NCBI GenBank assembly: GCA_039182515.1
Contig: JBCDCE010000012.1
Location: forward strand, 1-64,000
Origin: JBCDCE01 sp039182515
Lineage (GTDB): Bacteria; Pseudomonadota; Alphaproteobacteria; Rhodobacterales; Rhodobacteraceae
Length of the DNA stretch: 64,000 nt
Reading direction: 5' to 3'
Of the stretch, positions 1-8,558 are shown piece after piece. A program made the position numbers and the translations under genes. Position 1 is the first letter of the stretch, and each line of letters starts with the position of its first letter. Below the pieces are notes generated by a model. That model was not told the DNA's origin and ran no database searches. It saw only the letters and a list, made by a program, of their open reading frames with translations.

Positions 1-1264
1 AAACCGGTTTTGGCTTAAGTGCCACGCGGGCTCCATCACTTTCAACAAAATGATAGTATGGATTATTGTTTGTGTATTCTGGATGTATGTCAGCGATAAT
101 GAACTCTGATCCTGGCTTCGCATTTTCAATGAGTTTTTCTAACGCGTCCAGCGAATCCAAACTCGTGAGTACAAAAGCAAAAATATACACATCTACTTGG
201 TCGGGATCTTTAAGTTTTAATCCGACGTCGTTTGCATCACAACAAATACTGAGGAAGGGCATCCGACCCAAGCTCATGTTCATTTTGAAGAGATCAGTCA
301 TTTTCGGCGATGCGTCTACGGCGACCCACCGAAGGTTTTCTCGATGAGAAAAATGTGTCGCAATCAAGCGACCTGTGCCCGCACCAATGTCTAATACATG
401 TGGCTCACTATATTGGCGAAGGATATCGCGTAAAGCCGAAACAATTTTTTGATGAGCAGCATAAAGGAAATTGGAATTCCTAACGTCATAAAGATGGGAT
501 ATACGATCATAGAATTCAGGCGCAGCATCAACTTCGAAAACTGTACTATCAGCGATACCGTCGGCGTTCGGAAGTGTATCTGTTTCGCCACCAGAGAATA
601 AGACGCCACCAAAAAACAGGGGACTCCTGGTCAAAATCGCTTCATCAAGTTTACCTTCAAGTTTTTTAAACCTTCTTTGAAGGGTCTCGACTCCTCTAGA
701 GTTGCGAACAATATCAACGAAGCGATTCAGGTTGAATTCCGGAACATTTGTTAGGTTTACAAAGTCCGTCAAATCTGCCTGACCTTTTGCGAATTTAGTT
801 TCCAGCCTAGTAGAGCAGGATAGGAGTTTAGTATATGCTAGAGCTTCTGGACTAGGAATACGAATATTCTCAAGTTCGTTTTTCTTGACGGTGAAATTTC
901 GAGAATTTTCTTCTAGAATTGGCCAAGTTAAATGCTGGTATGCTTCGCGTTCAAGTATCTTTGGTCCCACCAAAACAATAGCTTCTCCTGTATTTCTTGG
1001 AGAAATAACAAATGCAGGGCGATACTCATCATCATTTTCGTCTACGGTAACATACTTATCAAGTGGAAAGAGAGCAGCAATAATTCCGTGTGCTGTATTG
1101 GAATCACAGATAAGATCAATGTCTACAGATTGCCGCCCTACAACATACTGCTGGACAGCCAACCCACCAATAACCATATGAGGCTTCGTAAGAAACTCGT
1201 TAATTCGCTCTAAGTGAGACTTGGCTTGAGCTTGGGCGATCTGTTGCGACATCGAATTATCCAT
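1..1264 (-). CDS. Nucleotidyltransferase-like / SAM methyltransferase fusion, partial (3' end off window)
   Basis: An uninterrupted minus-strand reading frame of 421 codons starts at ATG 1264 and runs off the left edge; the stop is not seen. Residues 28-50 read HMVIGGLAVQQY...SVDID, the GG-x-A and D-x-D (D48, D50) pattern of AbiEii/minimal nucleotidyltransferases, and KGQADLTDF near 160 fits the later conserved helix of that fold. From about residue 250 a class I methyltransferase begins, with motif I LDIGAGTG at 291-298, an acidic VAVDAS strand end at 314-319, and DVYIFAFVL at 358-366. The gene is AT-rich, unlike the rest of the window, which suggests horizontal acquisition. A second ATG at 1252 is possible but has no better ribosome site. 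Domain assignment is by motif reading only. The substrate is unknown; a defence or toxin-antitoxin role is speculation. Confidence 0.7.
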   Translation of the reverse strand, partial: MDNSMSQQIAQAQAKSHLERINEFLTKPHMVIGGLAVQQYVVGRQSVDIDLICDSNTAHGIIAALFPLDKYVTVDENDDEYRPAFVISPRNTGEAIVLVGPKILEREAYQHLTWPILEENSRNFTVKKNELENIRIPSPEALAYTKLLSCSTRLETKFAKGQADLTDFVNLTNVPEFNLNRFVDIVRNSRGVETLQRRFKKLEGKLDEAILTRSPLFFGGVLFSGGETDTLPNADGIADSTVFEVDAAPEFYDRISHLYDVRNSNFLYAAHQKIVSALRDILRQYSEPHVLDIGAGTGRLIATHFSHRENLRWVAVDASPKMTDLFKMNMSLGRMPFLSICCDANDVGLKLKDPDQVDVYIFAFVLTSLDSLDALEKLIENAKPGSEFIIADIHPEYTNNNPYYHFVESDGARVALKPKPV

Positions 1265-1820
1265 TAAGAAACACCCCAGCTTAATACCAAAGTTGAACTT
1301 GAGACAATGCGAATTCCTCCAGAAACAACTTTTTCGAAAAACTCGAATTTTCTAAACGCAAAAAAGAAAAAAGACTTCTTGAAGCCGATAGACTTCTTCC
1401 ATCCCTTGAATTGAAATCCACTCTCTGCGTATATGCGAATAGAACAACCTTGCGCTATCGGCTAAGGCTTGTTTTCCTTCGGCAGACTTTCCGAATGCTA
1501 AGGAACTGCCGATATCGAAGCAAATCAATTCTCGGCAGGTATACAAAAACATCAATGCGCTTCGCATGAAAGGCGCGTCCCGAGCCCGGCATAGTTGCCA
1601 CAAGCGTAATCCTCCGCGCGCCAGCCTAACGCGCCCACAACCTTTCTGCGGCACCCAAGGCTCAGAAGCCGGTCAAAATTAACCAGGTGTTTACCACATG
1701 CATACGTTAGGCATACGTGGTGCATACATAACGGCATACGCGCCTGCGCATGCCTAAAATATTGATATAATTCAAAAATACGGCGTTTCGCTGAAATTCC
1801 ACAAACCACCCCACCGCACG
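1265..1820. other. Gene-poor gap between AT-rich fusion gene and inositol module
   Basis: No convincing gene was found here. Two overlapping minus-strand frames of 85-100 codons exist (about 1352-1654 and 1552-1809) but show no recognisable domain or ribosome site. The stretch contains a direct-repeat cluster of GCATAC at 1700-1739 and a GGAGGA at 1315-1320 (minus strand) not followed by a usable in-frame start. It probably marks the edge of an acquired segment, since composition changes across it. Confidence 0.5.
1700..1740. repeat. Four GCATAC direct repeats at 11-12 bp spacing
   Basis: GCATAC begins at 1700, 1711, 1722 and 1734, and three of the four copies continue as GCATACG. The spacing is about one helical turn, as in repeated protein-binding sites. 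No neighbouring promoter can be assigned, so the role is unknown. Confidence 0.5.
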
Positions 1821-2648
1821 CTACCCCTTCATATCGCGCAACACAGCGCGCGTTTCGTCCACGAGCGGATCGTGCAGCTCGCTCAGGATTTGAACCCTGT
1901 CAAACCGGTCCGGATCTCGCGCCACAGAAGCCCTCAGCGCCGCCCCAAAAGACATGCGCAATTCGGTCCCGATGTTGAACTTGCAAACGCTCGTCTCCCG
2001 CGCCAATTTCTTACGCTGCTCGGACGGCACACCAGACCCACCGTGGATCACCAAAGGCACCTCAGTCACAGCTTCAATCGCCGCAATCCGCGCCTCATCC
2101 AGGCCGCCCGATTGGTCCTGCTGCAAATGCACATTGCCCACTGAAATCGCCATTGCATCAACGCCCGTCTCAACAGCAAAGCGCGCCGCTTCCTCTGCAT
2201 CCGTCCCCGACGACGCCTCGCCCTGATCATAGCCCACGAAGCCAATCTCACCTTCGCAAGACACCCCCCCAGAGCGCGCCAGCTCCACAACGCGCCGGGT
2301 CGCGGCAATGTTCTCCTCCAAGGGCAAACGCGAGCCATCGAACATCAGCGAGGTAAACCCCTCCTCCAATGCCGCGGCGCAGTCCTCATAGGTGTAGCCA
2401 TGGTCCAAATGCGCCACCACCGGCACCGAGGCGGCTTTCGCCAAATTCCGAAACATCGCCCCCAACACTGGCAAGGGCGTATGCGCGCGGCAGCTTGGCC
2501 CCGCTTGTAAAATCACTGGGCATTCCTCAGCTTCCGCCGCCGCCACATAGGCCCGCATATCTTCCCAGCCTAAACAGACCAGGCCCGCGACCGCATGGCC
2601 CTCACGTAAAGCCGGTTGCAGCACATCAGACAGCGTCACCAAAGGCAT
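1821..2648 (-). CDS. Class II fructose-bisphosphate aldolase family protein (IolJ-like)
   Basis: A 275-residue class II (zinc) aldolase. Visible active-site elements are AHLDHG (D82, H83), EGEIG (E134), GNVH (H174) and IHGGSG (H202), the usual catalytic and metal ligands of the family. The start at 2648 is chosen because GGAAGG lies just upstream on the minus strand and the protein then begins MPLVTLSDVL; an earlier in-frame ATG at 2726 would add residues from the intergenic repeat. It follows iolB on the same strand, so its likely substrate is 2-deoxy-5-keto-gluconate-6-phosphate, which is cleaved to dihydroxyacetone phosphate and malonate semialdehyde in inositol breakdown. A general fructose- or tagatose-bisphosphate aldolase cannot be excluded from sequence alone. 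Confidence 0.85.
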   Translation of the reverse strand: MPLVTLSDVLQPALREGHAVAGLVCLGWEDMRAYVAAAEAEECPVILQAGPSCRAHTPLPVLGAMFRNLAKAASVPVVAHLDHGYTYEDCAAALEEGFTSLMFDGSRLPLEENIAATRRVVELARSGGVSCEGEIGFVGYDQGEASSGTDAEEAARFAVETGVDAMAISVGNVHLQQDQSGGLDEARIAAIEAVTEVPLVIHGGSGVPSEQRKKLARETSVCKFNIGTELRMSFGAALRASVARDPDRFDRVQILSELHDPLVDETRAVLRDMKG

Positions 2649-2662
2649 CGCGCATCCCTTCC

Positions 2663-2684
2663 TTTTTCTTGGCAAAAATACTCC
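2663..2684 (+). repeat. Dispersed intergenic motif, copy 1
   Basis: TTTTTCTTGG-CAAAAATACTCC. One of four copies in the window (others near 9702, 40235 and 58226). Here it reads antisense to the flanking genes and sits just upstream of the aldolase ribosome site. Confidence 0.6.
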
Positions 2685-2709
2685 CGCCGGAGGCGGCCCC
2701 ATCGTGGGG

Positions 2710-3552
2710 TTATTTGAACTTCGCAATCATGTCCTTGATGCCCGGGATCGTTTCGATCTGATAAGCATGGGTCGGCTGAAAAAACTGCACCAAGCTACGC
2801 TGCGAGAGACCACCAAGGATCGTGAAATAATACATCTCGTACCCCGGCAAAACCGCGCAAGGATGATAGCCACTGTCGAGGCAAATCGTGGAACCATCCA
2901 CGATATGATAGGCATCACCAGGTTTGCCGTCTTCGCGCTGAAGCATCTGAACGCCTGAGCCATGGTTGGGCCGGAAGCGAAAGTTATAGGTCTCATCATG
3001 GCGGGTTTCATCGGGCAAACGGTCCGTGTCGTGCTTATGCGACGGAAAGCCGGACCAGCCGCCTTGGCCCACGGTGTAGAGCTCACTCACCAGCAAGCGT
3101 CCCACTTTGCCGTGCTGCTTTTGGCCCAAGATATGTTTGATTTTGCGGTGGGTTTTCGTGTCGTCTGATCCGTATTGCACCAAATCAAGCTCGTCAGCGC
3201 GCACAGCAAACGGCTCAAGAACCTCGTCGAACTTGGCCCCCGCCACAAAGACCTCCGCCGCTTCAGAGGTGCAAACCATCGTGGCTTTGCCGCCTACAGG
3301 AGCATAGACGCCCTCAGGCTCACCGTCCCAAACATCCACGCCGCGCCCCCCAAGGGAAGCGGCCTTAAAGCCTTCCACATCCACATCTATCGTGCCTGTC
3401 GCGGGCACGATGCAGGTCTCATAGCCAGGCACTTGGTATTCAAAAGCCTGCCCTTTTGTGAGCTTCACGATGTTGAAGTAATTCAGCGGAACGCAAGGAT
3501 CTTCCACATCCACAATCGGTTTGTTTTGGTTGTCATAGGGGGCGATGTGCAT
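2710..3552 (-). CDS. iolB: 5-deoxy-glucuronate isomerase IolB
   Basis: A 280-residue KduI/IolB-family double cupin that isomerises 5-deoxy-D-glucuronate to 2-deoxy-5-keto-D-gluconate in myo-inositol catabolism. The C-terminal cupin carries the metal-binding cluster GFPSHKHD (H172, H174) with RHDETYNFRF after it, and ends with the typical LVQFFQPTHAYQ tail. The start at 3552 gives MHIAPYDNQNKP, with a purine-rich AAAGAGAGAG upstream; a longer frame to 3606 would overlap iolC. Neighbours iolC and iolD upstream on the same strand make the assignment firm. The gap to the aldolase downstream is 61 bases and holds a dispersed repeat. Confidence 0.93.
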   Translation of the reverse strand: MHIAPYDNQNKPIVDVEDPCVPLNYFNIVKLTKGQAFEYQVPGYETCIVPATGTIDVDVEGFKAASLGGRGVDVWDGEPEGVYAPVGGKATMVCTSEAAEVFVAGAKFDEVLEPFAVRADELDLVQYGSDDTKTHRKIKHILGQKQHGKVGRLLVSELYTVGQGGWSGFPSHKHDTDRLPDETRHDETYNFRFRPNHGSGVQMLQREDGKPGDAYHIVDGSTICLDSGYHPCAVLPGYEMYYFTILGGLSQRSLVQFFQPTHAYQIETIPGIKDMIAKFK

Positions 3553-3565
3553 GGGGGCTCTCTCT

Positions 3566-4546
3566 TTAAGTTTGGGTCGGGCCAGGGTGTGCCAAAAGGA
3601 AGGCATCCAGCCGTTCTTGATCAGGCATAGCAGGGGCGCACCCCGGTGTCATGACCGTGATGGACGCGCAGGCGGAGCCGCGCAAAACCGCTTTTTTCAA
3701 TGCCATGCCCTCTGCCAGACCAGACATAAGCCCGGCCATGAAGGCGTCGCCTGCGCCCACAGGCTTAACGGCCTCCACGGGGTAAATCCCGGTGCGAATT
3801 TCTTCGCCCCCATGGAAGGTAATCGCGCCCTCTGCGCCCATTTTGTAGATCACAACAGCTGCACTTGTTTGGGACACCTCGCGCGCTTTATCGAGGCCAT
3901 GGGCGTAGTCTCCGGCCATGAAACCAAATTCTTCATCGTTGCCCACCACCATGTCGGAGGCCATGGCCGCTCGGGTCAGCGTTTTGCTGGCATCCTCAGA
4001 AGAGACCCATGAATAGGGGCGGTAATCCACGTCAAAAATAATCGGCAAACCAGCGGCTTTGGCCAGATCAAAGGCCCGGAAGGTCGCGGCGCGAGAGGGC
4101 TCAGCGGCAAAGACCGTGCCCGCCGTGATGAGCGCGCCAAACCGCGCATAATCCACGGCCTCAACATCCCCAACGCCCATCTGAAAGTCCGCTGCATGGT
4201 TGCGATAAATGACATTGCGATGGCCTTCGAGGACGCTTTCATACACGGCCAAAGAGTTGCGATATTCGCCACCCACTTTGCGGATGTAATCGGTCTCAAC
4301 GCCGTAATGTTGCAATCGGTTGATGCAGTAGCTGCCAATGGAATCATCCGACACACAGGTCACCAAAGAAGCATTGCCGCCAAACTTGCAGATGCCCGCG
4401 CCGATATTGGCGGAGCTGCCGCCCAGATCCACATTGGCGCGTTCCATATGCTCGATGGAGACATCGGGGTCGGTGAAGAAATCGATGCCTGCGCGCCCCA
4501 CGATGATGAACCTGTTTTTGGCAATGCCCTCAAAGAGATCAGCCAT
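3566..4546 (-). CDS. iolC: 5-dehydro-2-deoxygluconokinase IolC
   Basis: A 326-residue PfkB/ribokinase-family sugar kinase. It shows the N-terminal substrate signature GGSSANIGAG (42-51) and the C-terminal catalytic KPVGAGDAFMAG with D267 as the general base. It phosphorylates 2-deoxy-5-keto-gluconate before aldol cleavage. It abuts iolD (iolD stop at 4547) and lies 13 bases upstream of iolB, consistent with one transcript iolD-iolC-iolB-aldolase. Length and motifs are normal for the family. Confidence 0.93.
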   Translation of the reverse strand: MADLFEGIAKNRFIIVGRAGIDFFTDPDVSIEHMERANVDLGGSSANIGAGICKFGGNASLVTCVSDDSIGSYCINRLQHYGVETDYIRKVGGEYRNSLAVYESVLEGHRNVIYRNHAADFQMGVGDVEAVDYARFGALITAGTVFAAEPSRAATFRAFDLAKAAGLPIIFDVDYRPYSWVSSEDASKTLTRAAMASDMVVGNDEEFGFMAGDYAHGLDKAREVSQTSAAVVIYKMGAEGAITFHGGEEIRTGIYPVEAVKPVGAGDAFMAGLMSGLAEGMALKKAVLRGSACASITVMTPGCAPAMPDQERLDAFLLAHPGPTQT

Positions 4547-6406
4547 TCACACGCCTTTCCGCTGCTTGGACCGCGTGCTTTCCCAGTCCTTATGGGCGGC
4601 GCGCACGTCGTCTTTGTCCGTGATATGAGGCGTTCCGACCTCCCACCAGGTGTGGCCTTCAGTGGTCCAGCCCTCATAGGCATCGACCTTCATGGAGATC
4701 ACATAGGTGCGATCAGAGCCTTGAGCGCGTTTGAAGGCCTCTGCCAAATCAGAGGCGTGTTCGACCGTTTCGGCCTTAGCGCCAAGGCTGCGCGCATGGG
4801 CTTCAAAATCCACCCCCACTTGGCGCGTGGCCGTAGGCGTGTCGGCAAAGAGGTTGTTGAAGCTTTCTTGGCCGACGTTGTTTTGCAGCTTGTTGATGAC
4901 CGCAAACCCACCGTTGTCGAGCACCAGAATGATCAGCTTTTTCTCTGTTAAAACCGACGAATAGATGTCTGAGTTCAAAAGCAGGTACGATCCGTCACCG
5001 GTAAACACAATCGTGTCGCGATCCGGTTCCATCTGGCTCTGCGCAATACGCGCGCCCCAGCCGCCTGCGATTTCATAGCCCATGCAGGAAAAGCCGAACT
5101 CCACATCAACCGTGCCTAGCCCCCGCGTTTTCCAGTTGGCCGTGACTTCCGCGGGCAAGCCGCCTGCCGCGGCGACAACGCGGTCGCGTGGGTTACAAAG
5201 GTCATTCACAATGCCAATGGCTTGGGCATACGACGACGGGCGGTTCCCCACACGCGTGTTCTCCGCCACGTAGGCATTCCATTTAGCACGCTCGGCCTGC
5301 GCCTTTTCTGTCCAGGCCTCTGGCGCACTGAAGCCAGATTGCGCAAGCAGCGGCAGCGTAAGCTTACAATCGCCCACTACGGTCATGGACAAGTGCTTTG
5401 CCGCGTCGTGGCGGCCCACATTGAGGCCAATGATTTTGGCGTCTGAGGCAAAGGCCGTCCAAGAGCCGGTTGTGAAGTCTTGAAGCCGCGTGCCAACAGC
5501 TAAGATCACATCTGCTTTCTCGGCAATCGCATTGGCGCTGTCTGATCCTGTGACCCCGATAGGACCAATGTTCAAAGGATGATCGTTCAAAAGATTGGCG
5601 CGGCCTGCGATGGTTTCGACCACTGGGATGCCCGTTTTTTCCGCCAAGTCTGTGAGCTCTTGGACAGAACCGCCATATTGCACACCGCCGCCCGCGATGA
5701 TCATCGGCCGCTTGGCGATTTTGAGAAGGGCGATCGCCGCTTCGACCTCCCGCGCATCTGGCGCTTGGCTGCGCACATGGTGCACACGCTTGTCAAAAAA
5801 GCTGACGGGGTAGTCGTAGGTCCAGCCCTGCACATCTTGGGGCAAAGCGATAAAGGCAGGGCCGCAATCTGCAGGGTCCATCATGGTGTTCAGCGCTGCG
5901 GGGAGCGACTGAATGACCTGAGCCGGATGCGTGATCCGATCCCAAAAGCGCGACACAGTTTGAAAGCCATCGTTGAGCCCCAAAGCAGGATTGCCAAAAT
6001 GCTCAAGTTGTTGAAGCACTGGGTCTGGGAGCCGTGTGAGAAAGGCGTCTCCGCAGAGCATCAACATTGGCAAGCGATTGGCATGGGCAAGCGCTGCAGC
6101 CGTGTAGAGATTTGCTGTGCCAGGGCCAGCAGAGGCGGTGCAGAACATGAAGCGTTTGCGCAGCCAAGCTTTTGCGTAGCCCGCCGCGGCGAAGCCCATG
6201 CTTTGCTCGTTTTGACCGCGATAGAGCGGCAGCGTGTCTTTCACATCTTGCAGCGCTTCGCCCAAACAGGTGACGTTGCCGTGGCCAAAAATCCCAAAGC
6301 CACCGCCGCAGAGACGATGTTCGGTTCCGTCAATTTCGATCCATTGCGCATCAAGAAATCGCACAATGGCCTGCGCCGTGGTTAGCGTGACCGTCTCATG
6401 TGACAA
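4547..6406 (-). CDS. iolD: 3D-(3,5/4)-trihydroxycyclohexane-1,2-dione hydrolase IolD
   Basis: A 619-residue thiamine-diphosphate enzyme that hydrolyses the inosose-derived diketone to 5-deoxy-glucuronate. The N-terminal PYR domain includes YRGQNEQSMGFAAAGYAK with the conserved Glu. The C-terminal PP domain carries TGDGSYLLLNSD at about 469-480, the GDG...N diphosphate/Mg motif. I place the start at a TTG (6406) because GGAGGA lies 9 bases upstream and the protein then begins near the family N-terminus. An in-frame ATG at 6592 would lie inside the divergent gene and past the operator. It is first in the iolDCB-aldolase operon, controlled from the divergent region with a LacI-type operator at 6489. 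Confidence 0.93.
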   Translation of the reverse strand: MSHETVTLTTAQAIVRFLDAQWIEIDGTEHRLCGGGFGIFGHGNVTCLGEALQDVKDTLPLYRGQNEQSMGFAAAGYAKAWLRKRFMFCTASAGPGTANLYTAAALAHANRLPMLMLCGDAFLTRLPDPVLQQLEHFGNPALGLNDGFQTVSRFWDRITHPAQVIQSLPAALNTMMDPADCGPAFIALPQDVQGWTYDYPVSFFDKRVHHVRSQAPDAREVEAAIALLKIAKRPMIIAGGGVQYGGSVQELTDLAEKTGIPVVETIAGRANLLNDHPLNIGPIGVTGSDSANAIAEKADVILAVGTRLQDFTTGSWTAFASDAKIIGLNVGRHDAAKHLSMTVVGDCKLTLPLLAQSGFSAPEAWTEKAQAERAKWNAYVAENTRVGNRPSSYAQAIGIVNDLCNPRDRVVAAAGGLPAEVTANWKTRGLGTVDVEFGFSCMGYEIAGGWGARIAQSQMEPDRDTIVFTGDGSYLLLNSDIYSSVLTEKKLIILVLDNGGFAVINKLQNNVGQESFNNLFADTPTATRQVGVDFEAHARSLGAKAETVEHASDLAEAFKRAQGSDRTYVISMKVDAYEGWTTEGHTWWEVGTPHITDKDDVRAAHKDWESTRSKQRKGV

Positions 6407-6488
6407 AGTCTGTGTCTCCTCCCAAAGAACGCAAGCGCCCCAAACATTTTGCCTGTTGACGGCTTCGTCAAAACCGAAGATACGGGTT

Positions 6489-6504
6489 TTGCAACCGGTT
6501 GCAA
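6489..6504. promoter_or_regulatory. LacI-type operator (inositol regulator), site 1
   Basis: A perfect 16-bp palindrome, TTGCAACCGGTTGCAA, lies between divergent iolD and the Gfo/Idh gene. It has the central CG step typical of LacI/GalR operators. The 14-bp core is repeated exactly at 14883-14896. The LacI-family gene at 9833-10819 is the obvious candidate binder (inference). Confidence 0.8.
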
Positions 6505-6538
6505 GAATAAAGATGAACTGGGGCCTTGGGAGGAACAC

Positions 6539-7642
6539 ATGGCAAAGATCGGCATCGGCATTGTCGGCGGTGGCTACATGGGCAAAGCCCATTCCGTTGC
6601 CTTTGCGGCGGTGGGAAGCGTGTTTGAAACCTCGCTGCGCCCGCGCTTAGAGATGATCTGCGCCTCCTCGCCTGCATCCGCTGAGAGCTACCGCGCGAAG
6701 TTTGGCTTTGCGCGGGCCACGTCCGATTGGAAAGCGCTCGTGGAGGACCCGAAGGTCGAGGCCGTGATCATTGCAACGCCCCAAAAGTTTCACCGCGAGA
6801 TTGCCGTCGCAGCTTTTGCTTTGGCCAAGCCCGTTTTCTGTGAAAAGCCCCTTGGGGCCTCTCTTGAAGACAGCCGCGCGATGGTGAACGCCGCACAAGC
6901 CTCAGGTGCTGTGAACATGGTTGGCTTCAACTATGTGCGCACGCCCGCCACGCAGTTTGCGCGTCAGCTGATTGCAGAGGGTCGCTTAGGCCAGATCACC
7001 TATTTTCGCGGTGAGCATACGGAAGACTTTTTCGCTGATCCCGACGCCCCGGCTACCTGGCGCAGTTTTGGGCGGGCAAACGGCTGCATGGGGGATCTTG
7101 CGCCTCACCCCATCAATCTCGCACATGCTTTGATGGGGCCAATCGCTGAACTAAACGCCGTGATTGAAACCGTTTATCCCACGCGCGGCGGTGAGCCCGT
7201 TGACAACGACGATGCCGCCCAAATGATGCTGCGCTTTGAAAGCGGCGTGCAGGGCCATCTGATGGTCAGCCGAACCGCCACAGGGCGCAAAATGGGCTAT
7301 GCCTATGAGGTGCATGGCTCCAAAGGCGCGCTCAGGTTTGACCAAGAAGATCAAAACGCCTTGCATCTCTATCTGCGTGAAGGGCCTGAGGCCGAGCAGG
7401 GCTTCCGCAAGATCCTCACAGGCCCCGCACATCCCGATTACGCCCCTTTCTGCCAAGGCCCCGGGCATGGCACGGGCTACCAAGATCAAATCATCATCGA
7501 AGCCCATGATTTCATCAAAGCCATCGAGGCCGGTCAAGCCCTGTGGCCCACGTTTGAAGAAGGCATGGCTGTGAACCAAGTTGTGGAAGCGGCATTTGCC
7601 AGCCACGACCAACGCGCCTGGGTGCGCGTCAAAGACTTCTAA
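6539..7642 (+). CDS. Gfo/Idh/MocA family oxidoreductase (inositol dehydrogenase-like)
   Basis: A 367-residue NAD(P)-dependent dehydrogenase. The N-terminal Rossmann motif is GIVGGGYMGKAH (8-19), the signature CEKP is at 101-104 with catalytic K103, and there is a C-terminal alpha/beta dimerisation domain. The start at 6539 is set by GGGAGGAACAC immediately upstream; earlier in-frame codons cross the operator. It is first gene of a three-gene plus-strand operon divergent from iolD. It probably oxidises myo-inositol or an isomer such as scyllo- or chiro-inositol; which isomer cannot be read from the sequence. Confidence 0.85.
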   Translation: MAKIGIGIVGGGYMGKAHSVAFAAVGSVFETSLRPRLEMICASSPASAESYRAKFGFARATSDWKALVEDPKVEAVIIATPQKFHREIAVAAFALAKPVFCEKPLGASLEDSRAMVNAAQASGAVNMVGFNYVRTPATQFARQLIAEGRLGQITYFRGEHTEDFFADPDAPATWRSFGRANGCMGDLAPHPINLAHALMGPIAELNAVIETVYPTRGGEPVDNDDAAQMMLRFESGVQGHLMVSRTATGRKMGYAYEVHGSKGALRFDQEDQNALHLYLREGPEAEQGFRKILTGPAHPDYAPFCQGPGHGTGYQDQIIIEAHDFIKAIEAGQALWPTFEEGMAVNQVVEAAFASHDQRAWVRVKDF

Positions 7643-7658
7643 AGAAAGGCCCCAGCAC

Positions 7659-8555
7659 ATGATCCAGATCGGCAATGCCCCCTGCTCTTGGGGTGTAGAA
7701 TTCGCAGATGACCCTCGCAATCCGGCGTGGCGCAAAGTTCTGCAAGAAAACGCAGATGCAGGCTATACCGGCATTGAGCTTGGCCCTGTGGGATTCATGC
7801 CTGAAGATCCAGCTGTCTTAGGCGACGCGCTTGAAGAGTTTGGCCAAACCCTGGTGGGCGGCGTCGTGTTCCGCCCGTTCCACGATCCAAACGCTTGGGA
7901 CGACGTGATGGACGGCGCTATTCGCACGTGCAAAGCGCTCAAAGCCCACGGTGCCGAGCATCTTGTGTTGATCGATTCCATCTCTGAGCGCCGCGCGCCG
8001 ACGGCGGGTCGTGCGGATGAAGCTGAGCAAATGGACAAGGCCGAATGGACCGCCTTCCGAGATCGCATTGCCACGGTCGCGAAGATGGGGGCCGAAGACT
8101 ATGGGCTCACGGTTGGCATTCACGCGCATGCTGCCGGGTTCATCGACTTTGAGCCAGAGCTTGAACGGCTCTTGGGTGAGGTCGACGAAGCAATCCTGAA
8201 GATCTGCTTTGATACAGGCCACCATTCTTACGCGGGCTTTGATCCCGTGGCCTTCATGGAGCGGCACATCGCGCGCATCAGCTACATGCATTTCAAAGAC
8301 ATTGATCCAAAAGTGAAAGCCGACGTCATCGCCAAACGCACCGGCTTCTATGATGCCTGCGGCCAAGGAATTTTCTGCAATCTGGGCGATGGAGATGTGG
8401 ACTTTGCCCGCGTTCGCCAGATCCTTTTGGATGCGGGCTTTGATGGCTGGTGCACAGTCGAGCAAGACTGCGATCCGGAAGGGGACACGTCCCCCATCGA
8501 TGACGCCAAACTGAACCGTGCTTTCCTACAATCCATCGGCTTTGAAGGAGCTTAA
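7659..8555 (+). CDS. TIM-barrel sugar-phosphate isomerase/epimerase family protein (probable inosose dehydratase role)
   Basis: A 298-residue AP-endonuclease-2-like TIM barrel. Metal-site motifs are GIELGP, VGIHAHAAG, CFDTGHHSY, YMHFKDID and the terminal VEQD. The start at 7659 follows AAAGG and gives MIQIGNAPCSWG. It lies 16 bases after the first dehydrogenase and 3 bases before the second. The N-terminus NAPCSWGVEF differs from the IolE N-terminus I recall, yet no other IolE candidate is present in the window, so this gene may do the inosose dehydratase step; an IolH-like or epimerase function is the alternative. Confidence 0.75.
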   Translation: MIQIGNAPCSWGVEFADDPRNPAWRKVLQENADAGYTGIELGPVGFMPEDPAVLGDALEEFGQTLVGGVVFRPFHDPNAWDDVMDGAIRTCKALKAHGAEHLVLIDSISERRAPTAGRADEAEQMDKAEWTAFRDRIATVAKMGAEDYGLTVGIHAHAAGFIDFEPELERLLGEVDEAILKICFDTGHHSYAGFDPVAFMERHIARISYMHFKDIDPKVKADVIAKRTGFYDACGQGIFCNLGDGDVDFARVRQILLDAGFDGWCTVEQDCDPEGDTSPIDDAKLNRAFLQSIGFEGA

Positions 8556-8558
8556 ACC

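Noticed and set aside
1352..1809. Two overlapping minus-strand open frames of 85-100 codons
   Set aside because: No domain, no ribosome site and biased composition (many Arg/Cys); they overlap each other in different frames, so chance frames or a remnant are more likely than genes.
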